A stretch of DNA of 64,000 nucleotides from Pseudomonas benzenivorans. GTDB taxonomy: Bacteria > Pseudomonadota > Gammaproteobacteria > Pseudomonadales > Pseudomonadaceae. A program made the translations under genes and the position numbers. The stretch spans positions 1,302,001 through 1,366,000 of the forward strand of contig NZ_CP137892.1 in NCBI RefSeq assembly GCF_033547155.1, read 5' to 3'. The notes beneath the pieces are model-generated. The model searched no databases. It was not told where the DNA came from and was given only the letters and a program-made list of their open reading frames with translations. Within the stretch, counting starts at the first letter, position 1; the number at the start of each line of letters is the position of its first letter. Shown one piece after another: positions 1-7,918 of this stretch.

Positions 1-648
1 CAGCGCTGCTCGGCGCTGCGCGTGATGTACGTGCAGGCCGATATCGCCGAGCGGGTGATCGACCTGCTCAAGGGCGCCATGGCCGAACTCAAGGTCGGCC
101 CGACCCACAAGCGCGAGAGCGACGTCGGCCCGGTGATCGACGCCGAAGCCCGCGAAGGCCTGCTGGCCCATATCGCCCAGCTCAAGGGCGAGGGCAAGCT
201 GATCGCCGAGGCCAGCCTGCCGGCCGGCCTGGACGGCCACTTCGTCGCCCCGGTGGCGTTCGAAATCGCTGGCATCGACGAGCTGAAGAAGGAAAACTTC
301 GGCCCCATCCTGCATATCGTCCGCTACCAGGCGGCCGATCTGGACAAGGTGGTGGCGGCCATCAACGGCACCGGCTACGGCCTGACCCTCGGCGTGCACA
401 GCCGCAACGAGGAGACCGCCCAGCGCATCGAGGCCCTGGCGCGGGTCGGCAACCTCTACGTCAACCGCAACCAGATCGGCGCCGTGGTCGGCGTGCAGCC
501 CTTCGGCGGCTGCGGTCTGTCCGGCACCGGCCCGAAGGCCGGTGGCCCGAGCTACCTGCTGCGCTTCGTCAACGAGCGCACCACCTCGGTCAACACCACG
601 GCGGTGGGCGGCAACGCCTCGCTGCTGTCGCTGGGCGACGAGGTTTAA
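1..648 (+). CDS. putA: PutA, C-terminal end of the P5C dehydrogenase domain (partial)
   Basis: Bifunctional PutA oxidises proline to glutamate via pyrroline-5-carboxylate; only the last 215 residues are in the window and the gene is cut by its left edge. The frame is open from base 1 and begins Q-R-C-S-A-L-R-V, the conserved segment around the catalytic cysteine of the aldehyde dehydrogenase domain (Cys codon at 7-9). Further on lie ENFGPILHIVRY and the QPFGGCGLSGTGPKAGGP segment near the C-terminus, both typical of PutA. The transporter gene putP follows on the same strand after about 155 bases, the usual Pseudomonas pairing of enzyme and permease. Identification is secure; monofunctional P5C dehydrogenases lack this exact ending. 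Confidence 0.95.
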   Translation, partial: QRCSALRVMYVQADIAERVIDLLKGAMAELKVGPTHKRESDVGPVIDAEAREGLLAHIAQLKGEGKLIAEASLPAGLDGHFVAPVAFEIAGIDELKKENFGPILHIVRYQAADLDKVVAAINGTGYGLTLGVHSRNEETAQRIEALARVGNLYVNRNQIGAVVGVQPFGGCGLSGTGPKAGGPSYLLRFVNERTTSVNTTAVGGNASLLSLGDEV

Positions 649-657
649 GCGGTAAAC

Positions 658-693
658 CCAGGGCGGGGTCCAAAAGGCCCCACCCGGCCCTGG
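658..693. other. Hairpin between putA and putP
   Basis: CCAGGGC and GGGG pair with CCCC and GCCCTGG around an A-rich loop just after the putA stop codon. There is no T-run, so it is not a clear Rho-independent terminator. It may protect the putA mRNA 3' end or attenuate read-through into putP. Confidence 0.4.
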
Positions 694-803
694 CCGAGCC
701 GCCTACAGGCGGCCCGGTCAGCGGTTCCCAGGCAGCGAGCGCATACCGCGCTCGCTAATAACGAGTGTCACGGCCCGAGCCGTGCCAACACGAGAACAAC
801 AAG

Positions 804-2288
804 ATGAGCGAGCAGAACGTTTTTGTTGTAGGGGTGACCTTCGTGGTCTACCTGGTGCTGATGCTGGGGCTGGGCATCGTCGCCTACCGTCGTACCCAGA
901 ATCTTTCCGACTATATCCTCGGCGGCCGTTCCATCGGCCCGGGCACCGCGGCGCTGTCCGCCGGCGCCTCGGACATGAGCGGCTGGCTGCTGCTGGGCCT
1001 GCCGGGTTACGCCCTGGTGGCCGGCTTCGAGGCCAGCTGGATCGCCATCGGCCTGCTGGCCGGCACCTGGCTGAACTGGCTGTTCGTCGCCCGTCGCCTG
1101 CGCGTGTATTCCCACGCGGCGAACGACTCGGTGACCATGCCGGCCTACTTCGAGAACCGCTTCAACGACAAGTCCCGCGCCCTGCGCGTGATTTCGGCGG
1201 TGATCATCCTGACCTTCTTCCTGTTCTACACCAGCTCCGGTCTGGTGGCGGCGGGCAAGCTGTTCGAAACCGTGTTCGGCTTCGACTACCAGATCGCCGT
1301 CGTGGTCGGCACCCTGGCCGTGGTCTCCTACACCCTGTTCGGCGGCTTCCTCGCGGTGGCCTGGACCGACGTGGTGCAGGGCCTGCTGATGGCCGCCGCG
1401 CTGGTGCTGGTGCCGGTGTTCGCCCTCAATGCCGTGGGCGGCGTGGACGCCGCGCATGCCGCGATCCTGGCCAAGAACCCGGAAATGCTGACCTTCTTCA
1501 GCGACACCAAGGGTGAACCGCTGGGCTGGATCGCCATCCTCTCCCTGCTGGGCTGGGGCCTGGGCTACTTCGGTCAGCCGCACATCCTGGCGCGCTTCAA
1601 GGCGATCTCCAACGAGAAGGACATGCCCACCGCGCGTCGCATCGCCGTGAGCTGGACCGCCGTTACCCTGTTCGCCGCCCTGGCCATCGGCTGGGTTGCC
1701 GTGGGCTACCTGGAGACCGACCTGGCCGACGCCGAGACCGTGTTCATGGTCCTGGTCAACAGCCTGTTCCACCCGGTGGTGGCCGGCATCCTGATGGCCG
1801 CCGTGCTGGCCGCGGTGATGTCCACCGCCGACTCGCAGCTGTTGGTGAGCTCCTCGGCCCTGGCCGAAGACTTCTACAAGGCCCTGCTGAAGAAGAACGC
1901 CAGCGACAGCGAGCTGGTCTGGGTCGGCCGGGGTGCCGTGGTGCTGATCGCCGTCATCGCCCTGGTTCTGGCGCTCAACCCGGATACCACCGTACTGGGC
2001 CTGGTGTCCTACGCCTGGGCCGGCTTCGGCGCCGCCTTCGGCCCGGCCATCCTGCTGTCGCTGTACTGGAAGCGCATGAACCGCCACGGCGCCCTGGCCG
2101 GCATCATCCTCGGTGGCATCACCGTGGTGCTGTGGAAGCAGCTGTCCGGCGGCATCTTCGACCTGTACGAGATCATTCCCGGCTTCATCCTCGCCACTGT
2201 CGGCATCGTAGTGGTTAGCCTGCTCACCGAAGAGCCGGAGTCGGCCCTGCAGAGCCAGTTCGACAAGGTCGAAGGCCAGATGGCCTGA
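804..2288 (+). CDS. putP: Sodium/proline symporter PutP
   Basis: Sodium:solute symporter (SSS family) that imports proline for PutA. The 494-residue product is strongly hydrophobic throughout and carries family segments such as LSDYILGGRSIGPGTAALSAGASDMS near residues 28-55 and the AVMSTADSQLLVSSSALAEDF region near residue 340, which in PutP forms part of the Na+ and substrate site. I prefer the ATG at 804 over the GTG at 765, because the residues encoded in between are polar and unlike the family. The element AACAACAA at 795-802 abuts this ATG and matches the Hfq/Crc recognition pattern AANAANAA, so carbon catabolite repression is likely. A strong terminator follows at 2396. Confidence 0.95.
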   Translation: MSEQNVFVVGVTFVVYLVLMLGLGIVAYRRTQNLSDYILGGRSIGPGTAALSAGASDMSGWLLLGLPGYALVAGFEASWIAIGLLAGTWLNWLFVARRLRVYSHAANDSVTMPAYFENRFNDKSRALRVISAVIILTFFLFYTSSGLVAAGKLFETVFGFDYQIAVVVGTLAVVSYTLFGGFLAVAWTDVVQGLLMAAALVLVPVFALNAVGGVDAAHAAILAKNPEMLTFFSDTKGEPLGWIAILSLLGWGLGYFGQPHILARFKAISNEKDMPTARRIAVSWTAVTLFAALAIGWVAVGYLETDLADAETVFMVLVNSLFHPVVAGILMAAVLAAVMSTADSQLLVSSSALAEDFYKALLKKNASDSELVWVGRGAVVLIAVIALVLALNPDTTVLGLVSYAWAGFGAAFGPAILLSLYWKRMNRHGALAGIILGGITVVLWKQLSGGIFDLYEIIPGFILATVGIVVVSLLTEEPESALQSQFDKVEGQMA

Positions 2289-2395
2289 TGAGTTTCATCC
2301 CCGCCTGCAGCCGGTCGTCTGCGGGCGGGGCGCTCGAGCGCGGATTGCAGTGCTGATGCCCGCCTCGGGTTCCACGACGACCCGATAGTGCTTCG

Positions 2396-2432
2396 CCGGC
2401 CCACACCCTCGGGTGTCGGGCCGGTTTTTTTT
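2396..2432 (+). terminator. Rho-independent terminator after putP
   Basis: CCGGCCC-ACACC, loop CTCG, GGTGT-C-GGGCCGG, then eight T residues. The GC-rich stem followed by a T-run is a textbook intrinsic terminator; it closes the putA-putP unit about 110 bases after the putP stop. Confidence 0.9.
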
Positions 2433-2552
2433 GGCTCCTCGCTGTTCGCCATCGGTCGGGCCGCGCGCAATCCGGCGGCGCGCAGCTAATCTCTTGGATA
2501 TCCCGTGGCGTATCGTCAGGCGGCTCTCCGGCGCCTGCAGGAGTCGATGGCT

Positions 2553-3677
2553 ATGAGTGTCCAACCCCCGAGTCTCGGTCAGCCCGCCCCCTGGTTCACC
2601 TGCCGCAGCCAGACCCGCGAGCGTTTCGTCTTCGATACGGTCGCCGGGCGCTATATGGTGCTGTGCTTCTTCGGTTCGGCCGCCGAGCCCCTGAGTGCCC
2701 GGGTGCTGCAGCTGCTGCTGGCCCAGCGCCGGCGCTTCGACGACGACAACCTGTGCTTCTTCGGCGTCTCGGTCGATCCCGAGGACGAGCGTCGGCAGCG
2801 GGTCGCCAGCCTGGTGCCGGGCATCCGCTACTTCTGGGACTTCGAGCGCCAGGTCAGCGCCCTGTACGGCGCCGTGCAGGCGGATGGCGGCTACCGTCGG
2901 GTCAGCTACGTGCTCGACCCGCAGCTGCGGGTGCTCGCCGTGCTGCCGTTCGGCAATGATGCCGAGGCCCATGTGGCCGAGCTGCTGACGCTGCTCGAGC
3001 GCCTGCCGGCGGTCGGTGCGGCCTGTCCGGCGGCTATGCAGGCGCCGGTGCTGGTGCTGCCGCGGGTGTTCGAACCCAAGCTGTGCCGGGCGCTGATCGA
3101 TTACTACCGCAAGCAGGGCGGCGCGCCGTCCGGCTTCATGCAGGACCAGGGCGACAAGACCGTGCTGGTGCTCGGTCAGGATCACAAGAGCCGGCGCGAC
3201 TGCACCCTGGAGGACGAGGCGTTGCGCCAGGCCTGCCAGCGGCGCATCCATGAGCGGCTGGTGCCGGAGATCCACAAGGCCTTCCAGTTCCGGGTGACGC
3301 GCATGGAGCGCTACCTGGTGGGCTGCTATGACGCCAGCGAGCAGGGCCATTTCCGCCCGCACCGCGACAACACCACCCGGGGCACCGCCCATCGGCGCTT
3401 CGCGGTGTCCTTGTTCCTCAACACCGGCGAGTACGAGGGCGGCCAGCTGCGCTTTCCCGAGTTCGGCCCGGCGCTCTATTCGGCGCCACCCGGCGGCGCG
3501 GTGGTGTTTTCCTGCAGCCTGCTGCACGAGGCCACCCAGGTCACCCGTGGCCAGCGCTACATGTTCCTGCCGTTTCTCTACGACGAGGAGGCGCGGCGCA
3601 TCCGCGAGGAAAACCAGGTGTACCTCGCCAGCGAGCCAGCCGTCGCCGCGCCGCAGGCGGGGGGGCAGGGCGGCTAG
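2553..3677 (+). CDS. Peroxiredoxin-like domain fused to a 2OG-Fe(II) oxygenase
   Basis: Two-domain protein of 374 residues. Residues about 5-150 have an AhpC/TSA thioredoxin-like pattern (GRYMVLCFFGSAAEP, CFFGVSVDPEDE, YVLDPQLRVLAVLPFG). The position where peroxiredoxins carry the peroxidatic cysteine in a TxxC motif reads SAAEPLSARV, with no cysteine. Residues about 190-360 resemble prolyl-4-hydroxylase-type dioxygenases, with HFRPHRD supplying the H-x-D iron ligands and LLHEATQVTRGQR supplying the distal His and the 2-oxoglutarate-binding Arg. AGGAG at 2539-2543 lies 9 bases from the ATG at 2553 but only 3 from the ATG at 2547, so I use 2553. The substrate is unknown. The gene stands alone between the putP terminator and a LysR gene. 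Confidence 0.75.
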   Translation: MSVQPPSLGQPAPWFTCRSQTRERFVFDTVAGRYMVLCFFGSAAEPLSARVLQLLLAQRRRFDDDNLCFFGVSVDPEDERRQRVASLVPGIRYFWDFERQVSALYGAVQADGGYRRVSYVLDPQLRVLAVLPFGNDAEAHVAELLTLLERLPAVGAACPAAMQAPVLVLPRVFEPKLCRALIDYYRKQGGAPSGFMQDQGDKTVLVLGQDHKSRRDCTLEDEALRQACQRRIHERLVPEIHKAFQFRVTRMERYLVGCYDASEQGHFRPHRDNTTRGTAHRRFAVSLFLNTGEYEGGQLRFPEFGPALYSAPPGGAVVFSCSLLHEATQVTRGQRYMFLPFLYDEEARRIREENQVYLASEPAVAAPQAGGQGG

Positions 3678-3761
3678 GCGGGGCGCGCGGGCCTGGGCTT
3701 GGGCGGAGCCAGGCCCTACACTGGCGCGATAAAACCAAAAGATCAGCGTGACCTTGCCTGC

Positions 3762-4697
3762 ATGAAAATCCAGCCCCTGCCTCCGCTCAACAGCCTGGTG
3801 GCGTTCGAGGCGGCCGCCCGCCACCTGAGCTTCACCCTGGCTGCCCAAGAACTGCATGTCACCCAGGGCGCCATCAGCCGCCAGGTGCGCCTGCTCGAGG
3901 ACTACCTGGGCAAGACCCTGTTCGAGCGCACCACCCGGGCAATCAACCTGACTCCGACCGGCGGCCAGTACTACGAGACCGTGCGCGAGTCGTTGCAGCA
4001 ACTGGCCCATGCCACCGGGCAGATCCGCCACTGGCAGGGCGCCCAGCAGGTGACCGTGGTCACCAGCACGGCGATGGCCTCGCTGTGGCTGCTGCCCAAG
4101 GTGGCCGAGTTCCAGCGCGACAACGAGGGGATCGACCTGCGTATCGTCGCCTACGACCATGTCAGGGATTTCAACCGGCTGGACTGCGATCTGGCCCTGT
4201 ACTACTGCCGCACCCCGCCCAAGGACATGCTGGTGACCCCGCTGTTTTCCGAGGAGGTATTCCCGGTCTGCAGTCCGGGCTACCTGGCCAAGCATCCGGA
4301 TCTGCAGGAGCCCCAGGAGTTGGCCGGCTGCACCTGGCTGTGGCTGGACGACCCGCAGCGCGACTGGATCGGCTGGCCCGAATGGTTCCAGCGCCTGGGG
4401 TTGGTGGCCCCCAAGCCCAGGCACCGGATCAATATCAACAGCTACTCGATGCTGATCCAGACGGCCCTGAGCGGCCAGGGCATCGCCCTGGCCTGGTCGA
4501 ACCTGATCGATGATCACCTGCAGACCGGCGCCCTGGTGCGGCCCATCGCCAGTGCCCTGAACACCGATGCGCAGTTCTGCCTGCTGGAGCCTCACGGGCG
4601 CGCCTCCAGCCGGCAGAGCGTCAAGCGCTTTCGCGACTGGCTGATGGCACAACTGCCGTCGTCCCCCGACGTCGTGCTCCCCTCGACAGACGCCTGA
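3762..4697 (+). CDS. LysR-family regulator, GcvA-like
   Basis: 311 residues. The N-terminal winged helix-turn-helix reads LNSLVAFEAAARHLSFTLAA and then TQGAISRQVRLLEDYLGKTLF, the arrangement seen in GcvA-like LysR proteins. A periplasmic-binding-like effector domain follows to the C-terminus. The start is the ATG at 3762, directly before MKIQPLPPLN; upstream codons encode non-conserved sequence. It lies co-directional with and about 570 bases upstream of the Rieske operon, so it is a candidate regulator of that locus. No palindrome adjacent to its own start supports this beyond position. The effector is unknown. Confidence 0.85.
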   Translation: MKIQPLPPLNSLVAFEAAARHLSFTLAAQELHVTQGAISRQVRLLEDYLGKTLFERTTRAINLTPTGGQYYETVRESLQQLAHATGQIRHWQGAQQVTVVTSTAMASLWLLPKVAEFQRDNEGIDLRIVAYDHVRDFNRLDCDLALYYCRTPPKDMLVTPLFSEEVFPVCSPGYLAKHPDLQEPQELAGCTWLWLDDPQRDWIGWPEWFQRLGLVAPKPRHRININSYSMLIQTALSGQGIALAWSNLIDDHLQTGALVRPIASALNTDAQFCLLEPHGRASSRQSVKRFRDWLMAQLPSSPDVVLPSTDA

Positions 4698-5048
4698 GGC
4701 CGAGCCGGAACGGACACTGCCGCGGGCTTGTGGCCTGCGGCAGTGGTGCATGGAGCGGCGTTGTTGTCGGTATTCCGAGCGGTTCAGCGCTCGCGCCTGG
4801 GCAGGCCGTGGGTGTCGCTGGTGCGAGCCGTTCGGCCCCGCCCGGTACGGCTTCAGGCGTGCGGCCTGGGTTGTCCCGGGAGTCTTCTGGCGGGCGAGCG
4901 TCCTGCCACGGGTGTTGGGCAGGGCGTCGGAGCCTGACCGACGCCCGTGGCGCGGTACAGGCTCTAGTGCAGGCCGGTGCCTGCGATCCTTCGGGGCGAC
5001 AAGGTGCGCTTTCGTCCCCCTCCCAGCAAGCCATTTGTGGTCATGGAC

Positions 5049-5067
5049 TGATGACTTTTAGGCATGA
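5049..5067. promoter_or_regulatory. Degenerate copy of the TGATGACT palindrome
   Basis: TGATGACTTTTAGGCATGA matches 16 of 19 positions of the perfect dyad centred at 13900 upstream of the first BCCT gene. The left half-site TGATGACT is identical. This is a possible binding site for a regulator shared by the Rieske operon and the BCCT gene. Confidence 0.5.
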
Positions 5068-5130
5068 CTTGATCCGTCCTGAGCCAGACTCTGCCTGCGA
5101 TAGAGTGTCTTCTGTCGGTTCCGACTATTT

Positions 5131-5170
5131 GTGATTAAAACTCATTAATTGCCCTGTAAAAATCGTTTGT
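5131..5170 (+). promoter_or_regulatory. Shared control element, copy 1 (Rieske operon)
   Basis: GTGATTAAAACTCATTAATT at 5131-5150 is identical over 20 bases to 16650-16669 upstream of the second BCCT gene. A second block, TGTAAAAATCGTTTGT (5155-5170), matches TGAAATAATCATTTGT there at almost the same distance (24 versus 25 bases). ATTAA-N6-TTAAT inside the first block is a dyad. The pairing points to a common activator site or promoter. Confidence 0.65.
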
Positions 5171-5266
5171 CGGACAATCCCCTGTTTGCCGAAACTCGCC
5201 GCCAACACAGCCAGGCCCATGCGCCTGCCGATTGTCAGCAACCGTGCCCAGCAGGGGAGAACAACA

Positions 5267-6457
5267 ATGACCCAAGCCACTTCTCAGCAGATCCCAGTGC
5301 ATCAGCTGGAAACCGTACTCGCGCCGATCCACGAGGCCACCGGCCTGTCCAACGCCTTCTACACCGACCAGAAGCTGTTCGAGCTGGAGCGCGACCAGAT
5401 CATGGGCAAGACCTGGGCCTGCGTCGGCTTCGCCAGCGACCTGAGCCAGAACGGCTCGGTCAAGCCGGTCGACTTCATGGGCCTGCCGCTGCTGCTGATG
5501 CGCAACCGCGAGGGCCTGGTGCAGGTGTTCCACAACGTCTGCAGCCACCGCGGCATGAAGCTGGTGGAAGAAGAGGGCACCGTGCAGGGCGTGATCCGCT
5601 GCCCCTACCACTCCTGGACCTATGACCTCAACGGCGGTCTCAAGGGCACGCCCCACGTCGGCGGCATCGACAAGCACAAGGACGAGCGCTTCGCCTGCGA
5701 GAAGCACGGCCTGAAGGCGATCCGCAGCGCCATCTGGATGGACATGGTGTTCGTCAACCTGTCCGGCGACGCGCAGCCGCTGGAGGAGATGCTGGCGCCC
5801 TTGACCGCACGCTGGAGCCAGTTCCTCGGCGAGGACGGCATGGGCCTGATGCGCCGCCGCCCGCACATGGACGCCACCACCCTGGACATCGCCTGCAACT
5901 GGAAGCTGGCGGTGGAGAACTACTGCGAGGCCTACCACCTGCCCTGGGTGCACCCGAGCCTGAACACCTACTCGCGCCTGGAAGACCACTACAACATCCT
6001 GTTCGACGAGCAGTTCGCCGGCCAGGGCAGCTACGCCTACAACCTCTCCGACGTCGCCGGCACCCACCTGCCGCAGTTCCCCAGCTGGCCCCAGGACCGC
6101 CTGCGCAACGCCGAGTACGTGGCCTTCTTCCCCAACGTGCTGCTGGGCATCCAGGCCGACCACGCCTTCGCCATGCAGCTGGAGCCGGTCGCGCCGGGCC
6201 GCACCATCGAGCACCTGCGCCTGTTCTACGTCGGCGACGAGGCCCTGGGCGACGAGTACGCCGCCTGCCGCAACGCCATCCTGGAGTCCTGGAAGGTGGT
6301 GTTCGCCGAGGACATCGCCTCGGTCGAAGGCATGCAGAAGGGCCGTCACTCGCCCGGCTACGGCGGCGGCGCCTTCTCCCCGGAGATGGACATTCCCACC
6401 CACTACTTCCACCAGTGGGCCGCGCGCAAGCTGCTGGCCGTCGCCCAGAACGCCTGA
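5267..6457 (+). CDS. Rieske non-haem iron oxygenase, alpha subunit (quaternary-amine type)
   Basis: Oxygenase of 396 residues. The Rieske [2Fe-2S] cluster ligands are C92-x-H94 and C112-x2-H115. The catalytic iron site is E221-x2-H224-x4-H229 with a probable third ligand D349. The residue that links the two centres is Asp in most ring-hydroxylating oxygenases but Glu here, as known for the carnitine oxygenase CntA; this supports an onium substrate rather than an aromatic one. GGGGAGA precedes the ATG at 5267, and AACAACAA (5260-5267) overlaps it, matching the Hfq/Crc pattern. It heads a tight operon with an aldehyde dehydrogenase gene 10 bases downstream. No flavin/[2Fe-2S] reductase of the CntB type is nearby; the rubredoxin-reductase fusion may serve instead. 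The substrate is not known. Confidence 0.85.
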   Translation: MTQATSQQIPVHQLETVLAPIHEATGLSNAFYTDQKLFELERDQIMGKTWACVGFASDLSQNGSVKPVDFMGLPLLLMRNREGLVQVFHNVCSHRGMKLVEEEGTVQGVIRCPYHSWTYDLNGGLKGTPHVGGIDKHKDERFACEKHGLKAIRSAIWMDMVFVNLSGDAQPLEEMLAPLTARWSQFLGEDGMGLMRRRPHMDATTLDIACNWKLAVENYCEAYHLPWVHPSLNTYSRLEDHYNILFDEQFAGQGSYAYNLSDVAGTHLPQFPSWPQDRLRNAEYVAFFPNVLLGIQADHAFAMQLEPVAPGRTIEHLRLFYVGDEALGDEYAACRNAILESWKVVFAEDIASVEGMQKGRHSPGYGGGAFSPEMDIPTHYFHQWAARKLLAVAQNA

Positions 6458-6467
6458 GGAGGTCGCC

Positions 6468-7913
6468 ATGTACCCGATTGCCGAGCACTGGCTGAACTAT
6501 ATCGACGGGCAGTGGTGTGACAGCGAGTCGCGCCTGACCGTGAACAACCCCGGCACCGCCGAGCCGGTGGCGACCATCGCCCAGGCCTCGGTCGCCGACG
6601 CCGAGCGCGCCCTGGTTGCCGCACGGCGCTGCGCCGACAGCGGCGAGCTGACCCGCGCCCGCCCGGCGCAACGGGTGACCTGGTTGCTGCGTATCGCCGA
6701 GGAGATCCGCGCGGTGGCCGAGGAGGGCGCCTGGGTGCTGTGCCAGGAGAACGGCAAGAGCCTGAATGACGCTCGCGACGAGTTCATCGAGGCGGCGCGC
6801 TACTTCGAGTACTACGCCGGCATGGCCGACAAGATTGAGGGCACCTCGATCCCCCTGGGCGACGGCTACATGGACTTCACCCTCTACGATCCCATGGGCG
6901 TGTCGGCGCAGATCGTGCCGTGGAACTTCCCGGTGTCGATCTGCGCCCGCTCCCTGGCCCCGGCCCTGGCCGCCGGCAACGCGGTGGTGATCAAGTCGCC
7001 GGAGCTGTCGCCCCTGGGCATGTGCGTGCTGATCCGCGCCATTGCCCGGGCCGGCCTGCCCGAGGGCGCGGTCAACCTGATCTGCGGCCGCGGCCGCGAG
7101 GTCGGCACGCACCTGGTGGGCAGCGCCAAGGTCGACCAGATCGTCTTCACCGGCTCGGTGCCGACCGGCCAGACCATCCTGCGCGCCGCCGCCGCCCATG
7201 CCATTCCCAGCGTCATGGAGCTGGGCGGCAAGTCGGCGGCCATCGCCTTCGCCGACGTCGACCGTGCCCAGCTGCTGGCCAGCGTCAAGGGCGGCATCTT
7301 CTTCAACGCCGGCCAGGTCTGTTCGGCCCTGTCGCGCCTGCTGGTGCAGCGCGAGATCTACGAGGAGATCGTCCAGGCCGTGGTCGAGCTGGCCGAGGAC
7401 CTGAGCGTCGGCCTCGGCCAGGACAACCCGGACCTGACCCCGGTGATCAGTGCCGGCCAGCTGGCCGGCATCGAGGAACTGTGCCGCCGCGCCATCGAAC
7501 AGGGCTCGGTCGTGGCCACCGGCGGCGAGCGCTTCGGCGACCGGGCCGGGCACTTCATGCGCCCGACCGTGTTCCGCGACGTGCGCCCCGAGATGGCCAT
7601 CGCCCAGGAAGAGGTGTTCGGCCCGGTGCTGGCGATCATCCCCTTCGACAGCGAGGAAGAGGCCATCGCCATCGCCAACGGCACCGCCTTCGGCCTGGTG
7701 GCCGGGGTCTTCACCCAGGACATCAGCCGCGCCATGCGTTGTGCGCGGCGCCTGAAGTCCGGCCAGGTGTTCGTCAACGAATGGTATGCCGGCGGCATCG
7801 AGACGCCGTTCGGCGGTGTCGGCCTGTCCGGCTTCGGCCGCGAGAAGGGCCAGGAGGCGCTGTACAGCTACGTGCGCACCAAGAACGTCGCCATTCGCGT
7901 GGCGGGGGAGTAA
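6468..7913 (+). CDS. NAD(P)-dependent aldehyde dehydrogenase
   Basis: 481 residues, the usual length for the family. Visible motifs are PWNFP at 151-155 (Asn153 stabilises the oxyanion), ELGGK at 251-255 (general base Glu251) and GQVC with the nucleophile Cys285, then EEVFGPV later. The gene begins 10 bases after the Rieske gene behind AGGAGG and ends 5 bases before the rubredoxin fusion gene, so it is translated as part of the same mRNA. By position it most likely oxidises the aldehyde released by the Rieske reaction, as the malic semialdehyde dehydrogenase does after carnitine cleavage. A betaine aldehyde type role is an alternative. Activity as an aldehyde dehydrogenase is clear; the substrate is inferred. 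Confidence 0.88.
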   Translation: MYPIAEHWLNYIDGQWCDSESRLTVNNPGTAEPVATIAQASVADAERALVAARRCADSGELTRARPAQRVTWLLRIAEEIRAVAEEGAWVLCQENGKSLNDARDEFIEAARYFEYYAGMADKIEGTSIPLGDGYMDFTLYDPMGVSAQIVPWNFPVSICARSLAPALAAGNAVVIKSPELSPLGMCVLIRAIARAGLPEGAVNLICGRGREVGTHLVGSAKVDQIVFTGSVPTGQTILRAAAAHAIPSVMELGGKSAAIAFADVDRAQLLASVKGGIFFNAGQVCSALSRLLVQREIYEEIVQAVVELAEDLSVGLGQDNPDLTPVISAGQLAGIEELCRRAIEQGSVVATGGERFGDRAGHFMRPTVFRDVRPEMAIAQEEVFGPVLAIIPFDSEEEAIAIANGTAFGLVAGVFTQDISRAMRCARRLKSGQVFVNEWYAGGIETPFGGVGLSGFGREKGQEALYSYVRTKNVAIRVAGE

Positions 7914-7918
7914 GCGAG

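Larger units (their letters stand above)
4698..5266. other. Long intergenic region before the Rieske operon
   Basis: The first 340 bases are GC-rich with no credible gene; the short open frames there overlap on both strands and have no usable ribosome binding site. From about 5035 the DNA becomes AT-richer and holds two operator-like elements (5049-5067 and 5131-5170) that recur upstream of other genes of the locus. I take 5035-5266 to be the control region. Confidence 0.6.

Noticed and set aside
3762..4697. Assigning this LysR gene as the regulator of putA-putP
   Set aside because: A strong terminator and another gene lie between them, and putA of Pseudomonas is usually controlled by PruR or by PutA itself; position alone does not support it.
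4728..5134. Short plus-strand open frames after the LysR gene
   Set aside because: They overlap each other in all frames, have no ribosome binding site and no recognisable sequence; the region is treated as intergenic.
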